Below, in pieces: positions 37,566 to 49,300 of a DNA stretch of 64,000 nucleotides. Position 1 is the stretch's first letter. Each line of letters begins with the position of its first letter. A model generated the notes under the pieces. The model had not been told where the DNA came from. It ran no database searches and saw only the letters and a list, made by a program, of their open reading frames with translations. Both the position numbers and the translations under genes were made by a program. Origin of the DNA: Methanosphaera sp. (GTDB lineage Archaea > Methanobacteriota > Methanobacteria > Methanobacteriales > Methanobacteriaceae); the NCBI GenBank assembly GCA_017430835.1, contig JAFRMD010000019.1:11472-75471 (forward strand), in the 5' to 3' direction.

Positions 37566-38960
37566 TTAATACGCATTCTTATCATTTAATAATGTAGGTA
37601 TTGTTTTAATAAATATTCTAATATCTAAAAATATTGACCAATTTTCCACATAATAAATATCGTATTCAATTCTTTTAACTATAGAAGTATTTCCTCTATA
37701 TCCATTAATTTGAGCCCAACCTGTCATTCCAGGTCTAACATGATGTTTAATCATATATTTCGGAACGGACTCTCTAAATTTATTTACAAAATATGGTCTT
37801 TCAGGGCGTGGACCAATAAGACTCATATCACCTTTGATTATATTATATAATTGAGGCAATTCATCAACACTATACTTTCTAATAAATTTTCCAATAGGAG
37901 TTATTCTAGGATCATCTTTTTGAGTCCAACGTTTATCATCTATATACTCATTTTCTGTATACATACTCCTAAATTTATAAATCAGGAATAATTTTCCATC
38001 TTCTCCAACACGCTCTTGTTTATATATTATAGGGCCTGAAGATGATAATTTTATAGCTAATGAAACAATTAACAATAAAGGTGACAAAATAATTAAGGCA
38101 CATATTGAGAATATTATATCAAATAATCTTTTAACAATATTATTATAAAATATATCCAAAGGCAAATATCTAACACTTATTAATGGTATTCCATCCAATA
38201 ATTCAATATTAGGATGTGATGTCACATATCTGTAATAATCTGGAACAATATCTGCACGAACACCCATTTTTTCACAGGTTGCCATCAAATATTCTAATGT
38301 TTTAAAATGTCTAGGGGATATACTCATAATTACCCGATCAATTATTTGATCTGAAGCTAATATTTTCTGGATATCACCAACCTTTCCAATTATCTTGACA
38401 CCATTAACTGTTCCTTTTGCCTTATCGTCCAAGAAACCTATTACCTGATAACCTAGATAGGTGTTTTGATGAATTGTATCTACCAATCGTATACCAACTT
38501 CTCCAGCACCAACTATCAAAACGTATTTAATATTGAAACCTTTTGAACGCATTACACGTAAAAAAGTTCTTACCATACCCCGTTCAATTGATGCCAAAAG
38601 AGTATTTATTACAAAGAAAAATATCAGAAACATTTCTGGTACTGGAATAATCTTTATTACTGCCAATATTAATAGTAAAATAAATTCAAAGAAGTTTGCT
38701 TCGGTAATTTTGGAAGATTCAGAAAATATAGTTCTGTTTGTTCTCTGAGGAGTATATAAAGTGAACCTAGAATAAAGTATTAAATAAGTAGGGATTAGTA
38801 TGATATAAAATATCACCATTGTTCTAAAGTTAAATACATAACTAAAACCAGTTATTTTGGCAAAAAATGGAGAAGTGATGAATATTGTTGACATAAAAAG
38901 CACAATTACATCAAAAAATACATTTAAAAAGTTAAATAACTGTTGATTTTCCCTAATCAT
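37566..38960 (-). CDS. Polyprenyl-phosphate sugar-1-phosphate transferase (WcaJ/WbaP family)
   Basis: Predicted to start glycan assembly by transferring a hexose-1-phosphate from a nucleotide sugar to a polyprenyl phosphate. The 464-residue protein has four or five N-terminal helices, a Rossmann-like domain from VLIVGAGEVG near 146, a re-entrant helix (KRLFDIIFSICALIILSPLLL) near 277, and the catalytic domain with KFRSM, the KYSVDELPQLYN stretch and GDMSLIGPRPE. This family is mainly bacterial, so transfer into archaea is likely. It is the first committed step for the exporter-linked glycan of this cluster. Confidence 0.92.
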   Translation of the reverse strand: MIRENQQLFNFLNVFFDVIVLFMSTIFITSPFFAKITGFSYVFNFRTMVIFYIILIPTYLILYSRFTLYTPQRTNRTIFSESSKITEANFFEFILLLILAVIKIIPVPEMFLIFFFVINTLLASIERGMVRTFLRVMRSKGFNIKYVLIVGAGEVGIRLVDTIHQNTYLGYQVIGFLDDKAKGTVNGVKIIGKVGDIQKILASDQIIDRVIMSISPRHFKTLEYLMATCEKMGVRADIVPDYYRYVTSHPNIELLDGIPLISVRYLPLDIFYNNIVKRLFDIIFSICALIILSPLLLIVSLAIKLSSSGPIIYKQERVGEDGKLFLIYKFRSMYTENEYIDDKRWTQKDDPRITPIGKFIRKYSVDELPQLYNIIKGDMSLIGPRPERPYFVNKFRESVPKYMIKHHVRPGMTGWAQINGYRGNTSIVKRIEYDIYYVENWSIFLDIRIFIKTIPTLLNDKNAY

Positions 38961-39071
38961 AATATCACTTAAATATATATAAAGTTTTGTAACTCATAGA
39001 TAATAAAAATGTTTAAAATTCAAAATTAAAAAAAAAATATTAAAAAAAATAAGTTTAAAAAAAGAACAAAA

Positions 39072-39941
39072 TTAAGAATTATTTTTAAATAATAACAGTA
39101 AATATTTAATATAATAAGAAAACCAAATTCCAAAATAAGTTATACTGTTAATGAAAATATTGTTTTCATCTTTGTAAAATTTATTATAAAATATTTCCAT
39201 AGACTTATGAAATTCATATAATAAACGCTTATTTTTACCACTAGCCCCTTTATAATGAATTATTTCAAATTTACCATAATAATAAACATCATAACCTAAT
39301 TCTTTTATTTGATAACATATATCAATATCCTCACCATACATGAAATACGTCTCATCCAATCCACCACATTGTCTAAAAAGATTACCTCTTATTAACATAA
39401 AAGCCCCTACAACGCAATCCAAAGGATATGTACCATTTTCATCAAGATATGATAAATTATATTGATTAAATCGTTGACTATTTGGAAATAATTTGGATAA
39501 ACCCATCATCCTATAAAATGAAACCGATACTGTTGGAAAAGATCTCCTACATGCTTTATCCAAACTTCCATCAGGTAACAAAACTTTACAACCCAAAATT
39601 CCAATATTTTCATGAGATTTAATGTAATTTAAACATTCATTAATTGTATCTTTTTTTACAACAACATCACTATTCAATAATAAAACAAATTCTCCAGAAG
39701 ATTCTTTTAAGGCCAAATTATTTGCTACAGCAAATCCCTCATTATTATCATTTTTTATGAATTTTACCAGTTGTTGTTCTTTAAAATCAGACATTAATGA
39801 CTCCAAACTGCCATCATTAGAATCATTATCTACAACAAAGATTTCATAATCAATACCATTAACCGTTTGAATAACTGAATAAATAGTTTGTTTTGTCAAT
39901 TCATATGTACGATAGTTTACTATAATAATTGATAAATCCAT
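39072..39941 (-). CDS. Family 2 glycosyltransferase (rhamnosyltransferase-like)
   Basis: A 289-residue inverting GT-A enzyme. The opening [11 protein letters not shown] and VDNDSNDGS bind the nucleotide, LLNSDV carries the metal-binding DXD-like motif near residue 92, and the acceptor loop [16 protein letters not shown] holds the catalytic acid ED near 205. This subgroup (wbbL-like) commonly adds rhamnose or related sugars. Seven bases separate it from the GT2 gene upstream on the same strand, so they are co-transcribed. Confidence 0.9.
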   Translation of the reverse strand: MDLSIIIVNYRTYELTKQTIYSVIQTVNGIDYEIFVVDNDSNDGSLESLMSDFKEQQLVKFIKNDNNEGFAVANNLALKESSGEFVLLLNSDVVVKKDTINECLNYIKSHENIGILGCKVLLPDGSLDKACRRSFPTVSVSFYRMMGLSKLFPNSQRFNQYNLSYLDENGTYPLDCVVGAFMLIRGNLFRQCGGLDETYFMYGEDIDICYQIKELGYDVYYYGKFEIIHYKGASGKNKRLLYEFHKSMEIFYNKFYKDENNIFINSITYFGIWFSYYIKYLLLLFKNNS

Positions 39942-39948
39942 AATATCC

Positions 39949-40905
39949 CTATTTTAAATATGTTAATGTGTTTTTAATCATTAATAATTCTGTTTTAAAA
40001 GAATGTTTAAAGGATGAACTTGTTTTTGTTAATTTATTGCATGTTCGTAAACCTTCCCTTAATCCTGAATAATATTCACTGCCAAATCCTTTATGTCGAA
40101 AAAATAAATATTTGATAAAAAATCCAATAATTAAAAAAATACAATTCACAATTTTCATCCAAAAGGACATATTCTTATAAATCAAATAAATATTGTTTCT
40201 TGCAGAAATTCTTACTTTAAACGAATTATATCGTGACCCAGTTGAAGCACTCCCATAATGATACACTATTGATTTAGCAGAATAGAATGATTTGAAACCA
40301 TGCAATCGAGCCCTAAAACTTATATCCATATCTTCAACATAACTTTCAAAATTTTCATCAAACAAACCTATTTCATCAAAAACTGACATCCTATATAATG
40401 CTGCACCTGCACAGGCACTGAAAACTTCCTCATCTTCAATATAAGACTCTACTGATTTACCATATCCTCTTCTCTTACTCCAACCAAAAATGGTATACTC
40501 ATCCCCAACATCATCAATAAGTTCTTTATTATGATATTGAATCATTTTTGACGATACGGAAAAAATGTCATCAGAAGTAGAAATAGTTTTTAAAAGATGG
40601 AAAATTGTGTCTTTCTCAACAACAGTGTCATTATTTAATAAAAAAACAAAATCTGTTGGAACTAACAGTATTCCCTGGTTAACTGCATAAGCAAAACCTT
40701 TATTCTCATCATTTTCTATCAATTTAATGTCAGGATAATTATTTTTTATAAAGTTAATGCTATCATCAGAAGAGTTATTATCCACTATTATAATATTCGA
40801 ATAATCAATAACATTTTTTAAAGATAATAACAAATTTTCAAGAAGATTTCTATTATTAAAATTAGGAATTACTATTGTAACATTAGAGTTGATATAAGCA
40901 TCCAT
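39949..40905 (-). CDS. Family 2 glycosyltransferase
   Basis: A 318-residue GT-A protein related to the preceding one. Motifs are [20 protein letters not shown], the DXD-like LLNNDT near 92 and [17 protein letters not shown] with the catalytic acid. Following the GT domain, residues 245-280 have a hydrophobic stretch ([21 protein letters not shown]) that probably anchors it to the membrane. Ribosome binding site TAGGAG before ATG 40905. Substrate unknown. Confidence 0.88.
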   Translation of the reverse strand: MDAYINSNVTIVIPNFNNRNLLENLLLSLKNVIDYSNIIIVDNNSSDDSINFIKNNYPDIKLIENDENKGFAYAVNQGILLVPTDFVFLLNNDTVVEKDTIFHLLKTISTSDDIFSVSSKMIQYHNKELIDDVGDEYTIFGWSKRRGYGKSVESYIEDEEVFSACAGAALYRMSVFDEIGLFDENFESYVEDMDISFRARLHGFKSFYSAKSIVYHYGSASTGSRYNSFKVRISARNNIYLIYKNMSFWMKIVNCIFLIIGFFIKYLFFRHKGFGSEYYSGLREGLRTCNKLTKTSSSFKHSFKTELLMIKNTLTYLK

Positions 40906-40941
40906 ATTAGACTCCTAAAAAAATTATTAAAATAAAGAAGG

Positions 40942-41685
40942 TTACCTATTCCTTACATATGTCTCATACAAGTCACATACTTCATTTACTTCCCCTGAAG
41001 CTATAACTGAACCTTTATGTAACCAAATTGCTTTATCACACATTTGTCTGACCTGACCAATTGAATGAGAAACAAAAATTAAAGAAGAACTTCCTTCCAT
41101 CATATTAGACATTCTATTTTTACATTTATCTCTGAATGTAGCATCCCCAACAGATAAAACTTCATCAAGAATAAGTATATCCGGATTAACACTAGTTGCA
41201 ATAGAAAAAGCTAAACGTGATTTCATACCTGAAGAATAATTTTTTACTGGAGAATCAATGAAATCACCGATTTCAGAAAAATCAACTATGTCATCAAATT
41301 TTTCCTCCATTTCAGCTCTCGAATGCCCCAAAATTGATCCATTTAAGAATACATTCTCCCTTCCAGTAAAAGATGGGTCGAAACCAGCACCCAATGACAA
41401 TAATGGTGCTATTTGACCTCTAGTTTTTACAGTTCCCTTAGTTGGTTTAATAACACCCGATATAATTTTTAGCAAAGTACTTTTTCCAGCACCATTTGTC
41501 CCGATAAATGCTACTTTTTCCCCTTGATAAATTTTTAAAGAAACATTGTTCAACGCCCAAAATGATTGAAAATGCAATTCTTTCTTAATAAAACGAATTA
41601 CAAACTCTTTTAAACTGTCAGTATTCTCCTGATTTAAATTAAATTCCATACTAACATTCTTTACATCAATAACTGGTTTTGACAT
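40942..41685 (-). CDS. Polysaccharide ABC exporter ATPase (Wzt/TagH type)
   Basis: ATP-binding subunit that powers export of lipid-linked glycan. Walker A is GTNGAGKST near residue 60, the signature is NYSSGMKSRL, Walker B is ILILDEVLSVGD and the switch His is in VSHS. At 247 residues it lacks the C-terminal carbohydrate-binding domain of Wzt proteins that recognise capped chains, so it resembles the TagH/KpsT-like minimal form. The permease ends 11 bases upstream on the same strand. Confidence 0.93.
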   Translation of the reverse strand: MSKPVIDVKNVSMEFNLNQENTDSLKEFVIRFIKKELHFQSFWALNNVSLKIYQGEKVAFIGTNGAGKSTLLKIISGVIKPTKGTVKTRGQIAPLLSLGAGFDPSFTGRENVFLNGSILGHSRAEMEEKFDDIVDFSEIGDFIDSPVKNYSSGMKSRLAFSIATSVNPDILILDEVLSVGDATFRDKCKNRMSNMMEGSSSLIFVSHSIGQVRQMCDKAIWLHKGSVIASGEVNEVCDLYETYVRNR

Positions 41686-41696
41686 ATGAAACCTCT

Positions 41697-42488
41697 CTAT
41701 ACATATAAAATAAACCTATCCTGGTACTTGTTCAACAATAATAATCCAACTGTAACAAATATAATTGCACATACTGTTGGATAAAGAATATTATATAAAC
41801 CATATAACTTACCATATAAAAAACAATCCCTCAGACAAAAAACTATTTGACATACAGGATTATATGTTTGAATAAATCTAAATTTAGCAGGTAATACATC
41901 GGGTGGATAAAAAATTGGAGTTGCATACATTAAAATCATCATTAATACTGAATATAAATGTTGCATATCTCTGAAAAACACATTCAATGTAGCCATTATC
42001 AAACCTGCTCCAAATGTCAACAATATTAAGATAAATATTGGTAAACTAGCAAATATTATGTAAATCGTAAATGGTACATGCAATACTGCCATCAATATAA
42101 ATAAGATAACTAATGATAACAAATACGTTATGAAATTGGATAAAACCGATGATAAAACATACAAGTATTTTGGAACATAAATTGATTTCCAAATACTAGC
42201 TGAACTTATCATACTCTTCATAGCTTGAGTTGATCCACTTGAAAATAAAGTTAAAGCTAAACCACCAGACAAATAATAAACCGGATAATTAGGAACTCTT
42301 TTAAAAATTGTTGAAAATACAATTGTCATTACTATCATACTAAATAATGGATCAAGAAAACTCCAAAGAACACCCAATACTGAATTTCTATACTTCTTTT
42401 TGACATCTCTTCGAACTAATTCACTTAATAAAGATTTATACTTATTAAAGTTGGAAATTCTTCTTATTCTTACATCAACCTTTTCCAT
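41697..42488 (-). CDS. Polysaccharide ABC exporter permease (Wzm/TagG type)
   Basis: ABC-2 type membrane subunit, 263 residues with six predicted helices. The N-terminal cytoplasmic motif RRDVKKKYRNSVLGVLWSFL is typical of polysaccharide and O-antigen exporters, as is the NVFFRDMQHLY coupling region near 160. AGAGGA precedes ATG 42488. It pairs with the ATPase at 40942-41685 and would move the polyprenyl-linked glycan to the outer face of the membrane. Confidence 0.93.
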   Translation of the reverse strand: MEKVDVRIRRISNFNKYKSLLSELVRRDVKKKYRNSVLGVLWSFLDPLFSMIVMTIVFSTIFKRVPNYPVYYLSGGLALTLFSSGSTQAMKSMISSASIWKSIYVPKYLYVLSSVLSNFITYLLSLVILFILMAVLHVPFTIYIIFASLPIFILILLTFGAGLIMATLNVFFRDMQHLYSVLMMILMYATPIFYPPDVLPAKFRFIQTYNPVCQIVFCLRDCFLYGKLYGLYNILYPTVCAIIFVTVGLLLLNKYQDRFILYV

Positions 42489-42607
42489 AATAAATCCTCT
42501 TTTCTAGAATATTAATAATATATGAAAACATTATTATTAAACATCACTATTACTATCATTTTTATTTAACAACAGTTTTAAATATTTCCATAATTAAAAA
42601 TTAACGA

Positions 42608-45475
42608 TTAATCAATAATCTCTAAAAATTTTTCAACCCTGTCTTTATAAGTGTGACCTTTAATAATTAAATGATTTTTCTTCTTATCCTCACATATTTT
42701 TTCATTTACTAATTTGTTTAGTTCACTTTTAGTTTTATAAGTATATACATAACCCGGGAATAATTCATCCAATCCTTCAACGTCATCAGATATTATGCAA
42801 GCACCACAGGCTATCCCATCAAAAATTCTGTTTGATATAAAACCTTTTTCTCTCATATCATCCCAGTGATCATTTAATAAAATTTTACATGAAGAATATG
42901 CCTGACGTAGCTCATTATTTGGTATATGCTTTCCTTTAATGTATCTTTTATTGATTAATCCTTCCCAATCAGCACCATAAACTGATAATTCATATTTTGT
43001 TGGAAGTAAATCTTTTAAAATTTTTCTATAGACTTTCCGTGAATTTCCTACGAAAAGTAATTCTGATTCATATTGGGAATTATATTCCGGATAAAACTTA
43101 TTAATATTTGTACATTGAAGCATACATTCCACTGGACAATTTACTTTAGACTTTATAAATTCTGTCCAATATTTTGATGCTATATATACATGGTCATATT
43201 CCTCGTACTCTTGTAGAGTAATTAAGTCCGAATGAGATATATTCCACATTATGTTAAAGTGTTGTACTTTCGGCTTATACTTAGATAATCCCCTAAGTAC
43301 CAACACTGTGTCTGCTAAAGAATCAGAACGATCCCCCCATTCATTTAGAACCTGTATTTTCACAACATAACCTTTTTTTTCAAATTCCTCTTTTAATCCT
43401 TCAGCCACATAATAATCTCCCCATTTATGTATTTCATTCCAATTAGGAACTGGCACTTTTATTACTATTTTTTTGGATTTCAAATAGTCAATTATTATGT
43501 CCCTCAGAGAATTTGCTCTAATTTCATAAGTATGATTGTTTAATACTATATCCTGCAATTCTTTAATTTTTTTACTTCTTTTTTCTTGATTATTTAAGTA
43601 ATATTCAAGCAATTCATTTAATTCTTTTTCTGAATGATATTCTGGTATTTTTCCATCGAACAACTCATTGTTACCTTTTGTACCATTAGTAAATATTAAC
43701 TTTCCTGAAGCAGTACTGTCAAAAACTCTGCTGTTTACTGAACCAAATTCTTTAGTTACATGGTTTGCATCATCAAGAACTATCTTTGTTGAAGAGTATA
43801 CCTTTGGCATGTCCTTATAATTAACAAACCCAATCATATATCCAGATAATTTTTGAATCTTTTCCCAATTTGCTCCATATAAATTAAATTTATACTGCAT
43901 CATGGCTGGATTTAAACAATCAATTATTTCACGTTTTGCATCCCAATAACTTCCCGTGAAGCAGTAATCACATTCATATTCTTCTTTAGATTGAACTTGA
44001 TTGTTAAACATTTCAGGATCTGTTGCTAATGGATACAATATTGCATCCATGCCTACTTTGTTTTTTATGTATTCACAGGCAATATTACTACTAGCCAGTA
44101 CTATATCATACTTTTTAAAGTATGGATGATCCGTCCATCTTTCAAACCAGTTTCTCAACCATGCTACTTTGATTAATAAACCGTTTGAACACTCGACTTT
44201 TGTTAAATCATATCTGTCCAATAAGGATATGAGAACATCAACATCCTCGTCCACATGATACCAGTCACGTTGTCCTTTAGATTTTCTTTGTGCTTGATAC
44301 TTAATGTTCCAGCCAAATTTTTTTAATTGTTCTGCTAATGTTAATGCTGTGAAGTAATCTCCAGCGGTCGTGTTTTCATCAGCTTGAGTTACTACAAATG
44401 AAACTGTAAATGGAGTATTGGTAAATATTTGACGATTGTTTAATTTGTCTTCAAATAATTCTTTTCGAAGCCATTTGTTCCATTTGTTAATAAATATTCG
44501 TTGATTATTTAATCTTCTATCTCTGACTTCTTTTTTATTATCTTTTTCTTGAGTTCCAAATTCATAATGATATAACATTGCATTAGGATTATAAATGTTT
44601 TTATAACCTGCTTTATATAGTTTTAAACACAAATCCACATCTTCGTATCCATATACATAACTATTATCAAATCCACCTACTTCTTGATAGGTAGATTTTT
44701 TAACTAACATTGTTGCTGCTGTAACAGCAATAATTTCTTCTTCTTGTGATTTGTTATCCACATCTGCATATTCTACAGCATTATCTCTATTAAATGGTTT
44801 TATATAACCATCTGTTTCCTTAAATATTATCCCAGTATGTTGAAGCATGTAAGATTTTTCCCTATTAATTTTAGAACTTCCGCATTCAGGATATATTAAT
44901 TTTGCACCGACTGCTCCCACACCTTCATTTGTTTGCATCGTGTTTACAAGATGGGTTAACCATCCTTTTAATGGTTTAATATCGTTATTAAGAAATAGTA
45001 GATATTCACCTTTTGAAATATCTACTGCTTGGTTATTTGCATATGAAAATGTTTCATTTTTTTCGTTTTTAATTAATGTTAGTGGTAATTCATCATGACT
45101 TTCTATAATTTCAATAGAATTATCTGTTGAATCGTTATCCACCATAATTATTTCATAGTTAGGATAGTCTGTTACTTCCACAAAGGAGTTAAGCAATCTA
45201 GTTAAATGAGAGGCACCATTTCTATTTACTACTATTACTGAGACCAATGGAGTTTTATTTAATTTAGGAATTGTTGATTCTTCATTATCCTGATTTATTA
45301 ACCGGATTAACTCATCTTTTTGAGATTTAGACAAAATACGTTTCTTTCTAAATGTTTCCTTAATTGTTTGAGAAAATTTGTCTTTGAATTTGTTTTTTGA
45401 ATCAGCAAACTGATGTTTCAAAACTCTCGCTTTTTGAAATTCATTAGTATTCCTAATACTATTTGGTACTCTCAT
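42608..45475 (-). CDS. Three-domain glycosyltransferase: GT2 plus two CgeB-like GT domains
   Basis: A 955-residue cytoplasmic enzyme. Residues about 70-330 form a GT2 domain (VSVIVVNRNGAS, VDNDSTDNS, LFLNNDI, YGYEDVDLCLKLYKAG). From about 350 to 660 and 665 to 955 come two CgeB/spore-maturation-like GT-B domains with parallel C-terminal halves: YGANWE...FGSVNSRVFDSTASGKLIF and YGADWE...GFISNRIFDGIACGACII. The repeat suggests internal duplication within the gene. One protein probably adds two or three successive sugars. ATG 45475 has GGGAG upstream. The 5' end overlaps no other gene after the start of the divergent DUF4012 gene is corrected. Confidence 0.88.
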   Translation of the reverse strand: MRVPNSIRNTNEFQKARVLKHQFADSKNKFKDKFSQTIKETFRKKRILSKSQKDELIRLINQDNEESTIPKLNKTPLVSVIVVNRNGASHLTRLLNSFVEVTDYPNYEIIMVDNDSTDNSIEIIESHDELPLTLIKNEKNETFSYANNQAVDISKGEYLLFLNNDIKPLKGWLTHLVNTMQTNEGVGAVGAKLIYPECGSSKINREKSYMLQHTGIIFKETDGYIKPFNRDNAVEYADVDNKSQEEEIIAVTAATMLVKKSTYQEVGGFDNSYVYGYEDVDLCLKLYKAGYKNIYNPNAMLYHYEFGTQEKDNKKEVRDRRLNNQRIFINKWNKWLRKELFEDKLNNRQIFTNTPFTVSFVVTQADENTTAGDYFTALTLAEQLKKFGWNIKYQAQRKSKGQRDWYHVDEDVDVLISLLDRYDLTKVECSNGLLIKVAWLRNWFERWTDHPYFKKYDIVLASSNIACEYIKNKVGMDAILYPLATDPEMFNNQVQSKEEYECDYCFTGSYWDAKREIIDCLNPAMMQYKFNLYGANWEKIQKLSGYMIGFVNYKDMPKVYSSTKIVLDDANHVTKEFGSVNSRVFDSTASGKLIFTNGTKGNNELFDGKIPEYHSEKELNELLEYYLNNQEKRSKKIKELQDIVLNNHTYEIRANSLRDIIIDYLKSKKIVIKVPVPNWNEIHKWGDYYVAEGLKEEFEKKGYVVKIQVLNEWGDRSDSLADTVLVLRGLSKYKPKVQHFNIMWNISHSDLITLQEYEEYDHVYIASKYWTEFIKSKVNCPVECMLQCTNINKFYPEYNSQYESELLFVGNSRKVYRKILKDLLPTKYELSVYGADWEGLINKRYIKGKHIPNNELRQAYSSCKILLNDHWDDMREKGFISNRIFDGIACGACIISDDVEGLDELFPGYVYTYKTKSELNKLVNEKICEDKKKNHLIIKGHTYKDRVEKFLEIID

Positions 45476-45618
45476 ATAATTACTCCCATAATATATATTA
45501 TTTATATATCTTTAATTCATCAATAAAAAACCTTTCATTAATTAATATCCAAAAAATAATTAACATAAAAGGCAATATACTTAACTATAAGTTAACATTG
45601 ATTAAGAAGGAAAAAAAT

Positions 45619-46329
45619 ATGGTTTCGAAAAAAAATAAAGTTCTAGCCATTATAGTTATTATACTCATAATAATGGGAGTAAGTATCTTTGTGAATTATC
45701 AACAAGGAAAATCAGCATTTTCTGGAAATCATAACATTTTAGTCTTATGTGTTGATCCTAGTGAACAACGTGAGGGTGTTGGTGCAGTTGATATGGCTTT
45801 TAACATAGAATTAAATGATGGTAAACTAGGAGAGGTAACTCCAATTTATCCAGGAGGAATGTATGATCCTTCATTAACACCTCCACCAGATTTAGTAAGA
45901 GAAGGCGTTGACCATTGGTATTTACATGATTCATTATGGACTTCCAGTTTAGAAGATGGTGCTGCTCGTGCTCAACAAATTGTAAAATATAATACAAACA
46001 TGAGTAGTGATGTTGTTGTAGCTGTTACACCCGATGCTATTGATGCAATGATTAGTGCTGTAGGTCCTGTTTATTCAAATGGTCAGGAAGTAACTAGTGA
46101 TTCACTTTCATTTTTACGTAACGATCAAGACAAAAATGGTGCTACACGTGGAGATGCAATAGAAGGCCTTGCTGATGGTATTATTAATGCTACAAAAAGT
46201 GGTGGTAAGAAAATTGAATTGATTGCAACAATAACAGGACAATACTTAATTGGAAATATTCAAATTGTACCCAATGATAAATTCCAACAATTAATATCAT
46301 TTGCGGGATTTAGCAACATATTTGGGTGA
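45619..46329 (+). CDS. DUF4012 family membrane-anchored protein
   Basis: A 236-residue protein on the opposite strand to the glycan genes on both sides. An N-terminal anchor (VLAIIVIILIIMGVSIFV) is followed by an extracytoplasmic domain resembling the LytR-CpsA-Psr-like fold: ILVLCVDPSEQREGVGAVD, TPIYPGGM, HDSLW and GATRGDAIEGL. In bacteria LCP proteins attach polyprenyl-linked glycans to the wall; a comparable role here is inference. The frame is open to 45463 upstream, but ATG 45619 preceded by AGAAGGA removes a low-complexity extension lying in the divergent promoter. Confidence 0.75.
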   Translation: MVSKKNKVLAIIVIILIIMGVSIFVNYQQGKSAFSGNHNILVLCVDPSEQREGVGAVDMAFNIELNDGKLGEVTPIYPGGMYDPSLTPPPDLVREGVDHWYLHDSLWTSSLEDGAARAQQIVKYNTNMSSDVVVAVTPDAIDAMISAVGPVYSNGQEVTSDSLSFLRNDQDKNGATRGDAIEGLADGIINATKSGGKKIELIATITGQYLIGNIQIVPNDKFQQLISFAGFSNIFG

Positions 46330-46362
46330 ATTAATCACCCCCCCCAATTATTAAAAAAATAG

Positions 46363-49300
46363 TCATTCATTTAGTAATTGTTGATAAATTTTTTCATAAT
46401 CTTGCATCATTTCTTTTAATGTCTTTGTTTTAATATTTTTTATATTATTTACAACTGAATCATATTCAATCTTATTGTTAGATATTTCGATTATTTTATC
46501 ATAAATCTTTTTAGCATCCAAATCAACTAACCATCCTGTTTTTCTATCCTCTATTCTTTCATTTAAAGCTCCGATGTTAGTGGCTATTACAGGTATATTT
46601 AAATTCCAGGATTCATTTAATGTGTATGAAAATGTTTCTGGCCAAAGAGAAAATATTCCAGTTAATGAAGGTTTGATTTCTTTTATGATTTTTGCATAAT
46701 CTTCCCTTTCATATGTTCCATGCAATATTCCTTCATTTTCTGTTATTGATTCATGTGTAACCCCTAAGAAATGAAATTCAATTTGAGAGTTTATATCATA
46801 CATTTTAATTTGTTTGAATAATAATGCTCCCTTGGATATTCCAATATTACCAGGTATTACTACTCTTATTTTCTCATTATGTGAAGGACATTTACTTAAT
46901 AATTGTTTATTTTCTAATAAGTCCTGCCCATGAGCTATAATATCAATTTTAGAAGATATATTTGGATAAACATCAGAATAAACTTTTTTTACATAATTTG
47001 TTGGAACTATTAATTTTTCTGCATTGCCAAGCAATTCTTTATTAATTTTTCTCCATGAATCCTGCATTTGATTAATTACTGGAGCATTATTTAATGCAGG
47101 TATTGGTAAATCACATTGATTTGTTGAATTACATTTTCCTTCACAATACTGATTTTGATCATTTAATAAGTTTAATGAAGGACATATATAATAATAATCA
47201 TGCAAATTTATTACATATGGGATTTTCAACTCTTTTATTAAGTCAAATAAATCATAGGAGTGTTTTACTAAATGTTGAATGTGAATTAAGTCGACATTTA
47301 ATGAAGTTAGTACATTAAAATATATTTCCTTGAATGTTTCCATGTAATAATAGTCAACATGCCATTGTCCATTTGTACTCCACGTTTTTAATCTTTTAAA
47401 TAATCCATTTTTCCATTGTTTTAAAGTTATTTGAGAACCGGAAGACAATAATACATAACAGTCATAATATTTTGATATTTTAGATATTAAATCGTTTGTA
47501 AAGTATATTGAACCACCTATTCCTTCATGTAGAACAAATAAAATCTTTTTATATCTTTTATTCTCAGCCATGGATGATATTGTATTTTGTAATTTTGTAC
47601 ATGAATTGTTAAAGACTCCTGATTTGAGGAACTGATGTACTTCTTCCATGTATGTAGGATATTTTGATTCCAAAATCTTCAAATGACTTGATAATAATTC
47701 TTTTGATTCCTCTTTAAAGGAAGTACTTCCTTTATGATAAATGTATACACTATCATCCACGATATGTTTCCATCCTTTCTCTAATGCCCTCATACAGAAA
47801 TCATTTTCTTCCCCATAACCTTTCCCAAACGTATTTTCATCAAAATTACCCACTTCTGTTATGACATCACGTTTAATATACATACAGAAACCATTACCTG
47901 TTGGAGTTTCTATAACAGTTTTATTAGAGTTTTCTTCAACTATTTGTGCCATCTGATTAATTGTTAAGTTATTTAGAATAGGATTTGATTTGCTTCTATT
48001 TGGTACACTAAATGCCCCTGCATTATTTGATACTGGAGTAACTGTTCCTATTTCTCCACTTTGATATGCCGATATTGTTAATTTTCTTAACCAATTTTTA
48101 GTTACAATGGTATCACTGTTTAAAATTATTACATCACCAATTGAATTTTCAAAACCAACATTTACTGTTGCAACAAAACCTTTGTTTGTTTGGTTATGGA
48201 TTACCTTTATTTGAGGATATTTACCCTTAATTTCATCAAGATAAGTTTTCACTCTTGAATCAATACTACAATCATTTATTAACAACAATTCATAATTTCC
48301 TTCAGTATATTCTAAAACACTATTTATACATTTTTTTGTTTCGTCAAATGCATTATAAATTGGAATTATAATTGTTTTATGATTATTTAATGCATTTTCC
48401 ATTTCTTCTATCTGGGTTAATGTATATTCTTTGATTATTATTTCTGGTTCTACAAATTGTTTTTTATCAACATCCCATCGTGCTTGTTTAAATCCATACT
48501 TTTCCTGTTCTTTCTTGGACCATCTGTTCTGTTTAAACAATAAATCATGTTCCCCTACAGATTTTTCTTCCAACTCTTGTGTGGATTTTTGTAGTTTGTG
48601 ATAAACTCTTGAATTAGAAACATGATAAATTTTATATCCCATTATTTCCCTCACATAATTACAGAATATCATGTCCGAACGGTAATGTCTTCCCAGTTCT
48701 GCATCAAGACCTAATGATTTATCATAAATTTCTCTTTTAATGTATACACAGAAAAATGGTGCAAAGCTAAGTTCAGTGTATTCCCCGTTATGATATAATG
48801 GGAGATTAATTATATTTTTATGATAATGTGATAAATTAACATCAATTTCATTATTTTCTGTTGCATATGGCACGTGAACATTAATGGTGTTTGTTTTTGG
48901 TGGCAATATCTGTTGAGGAACAGTCATTGCACATTTATCAAGCATGTATGCTTCATGTTGTAATATTTCTATTGCATTTTCTGTTATTACTGCATCATTA
49001 TTTAATAAAAGAATGTCATTATCTTTTTTAGATAATTCTATTCCCTGATTGACTGCGTATGTAAAACCAAAATTAGTATCATTTAAGATTAATTTGATCT
49101 TATTTTTGGATTCTAGGTATTTTAGATAATTTTTTACATTTTCACTGGAATTGTTATCCACCACGATTATTTCCAAAAGTTCTGATTTGAATTCAAATAA
49201 AGAATTTAAACATTCTTTTAAATCATTTAATGATTCATAACTTGGAATTATTACACTGACTCCCTTATTTAATTTGAGATTATAATTAATTTTTTCTAAA

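Noticed and set aside
45463..45618. N-terminal extension of the DUF4012 ORF
   Set aside because: It is low-complexity sequence in the divergent promoter, overlaps the start of the opposite gene, and a proper ribosome binding site precedes ATG 45619.
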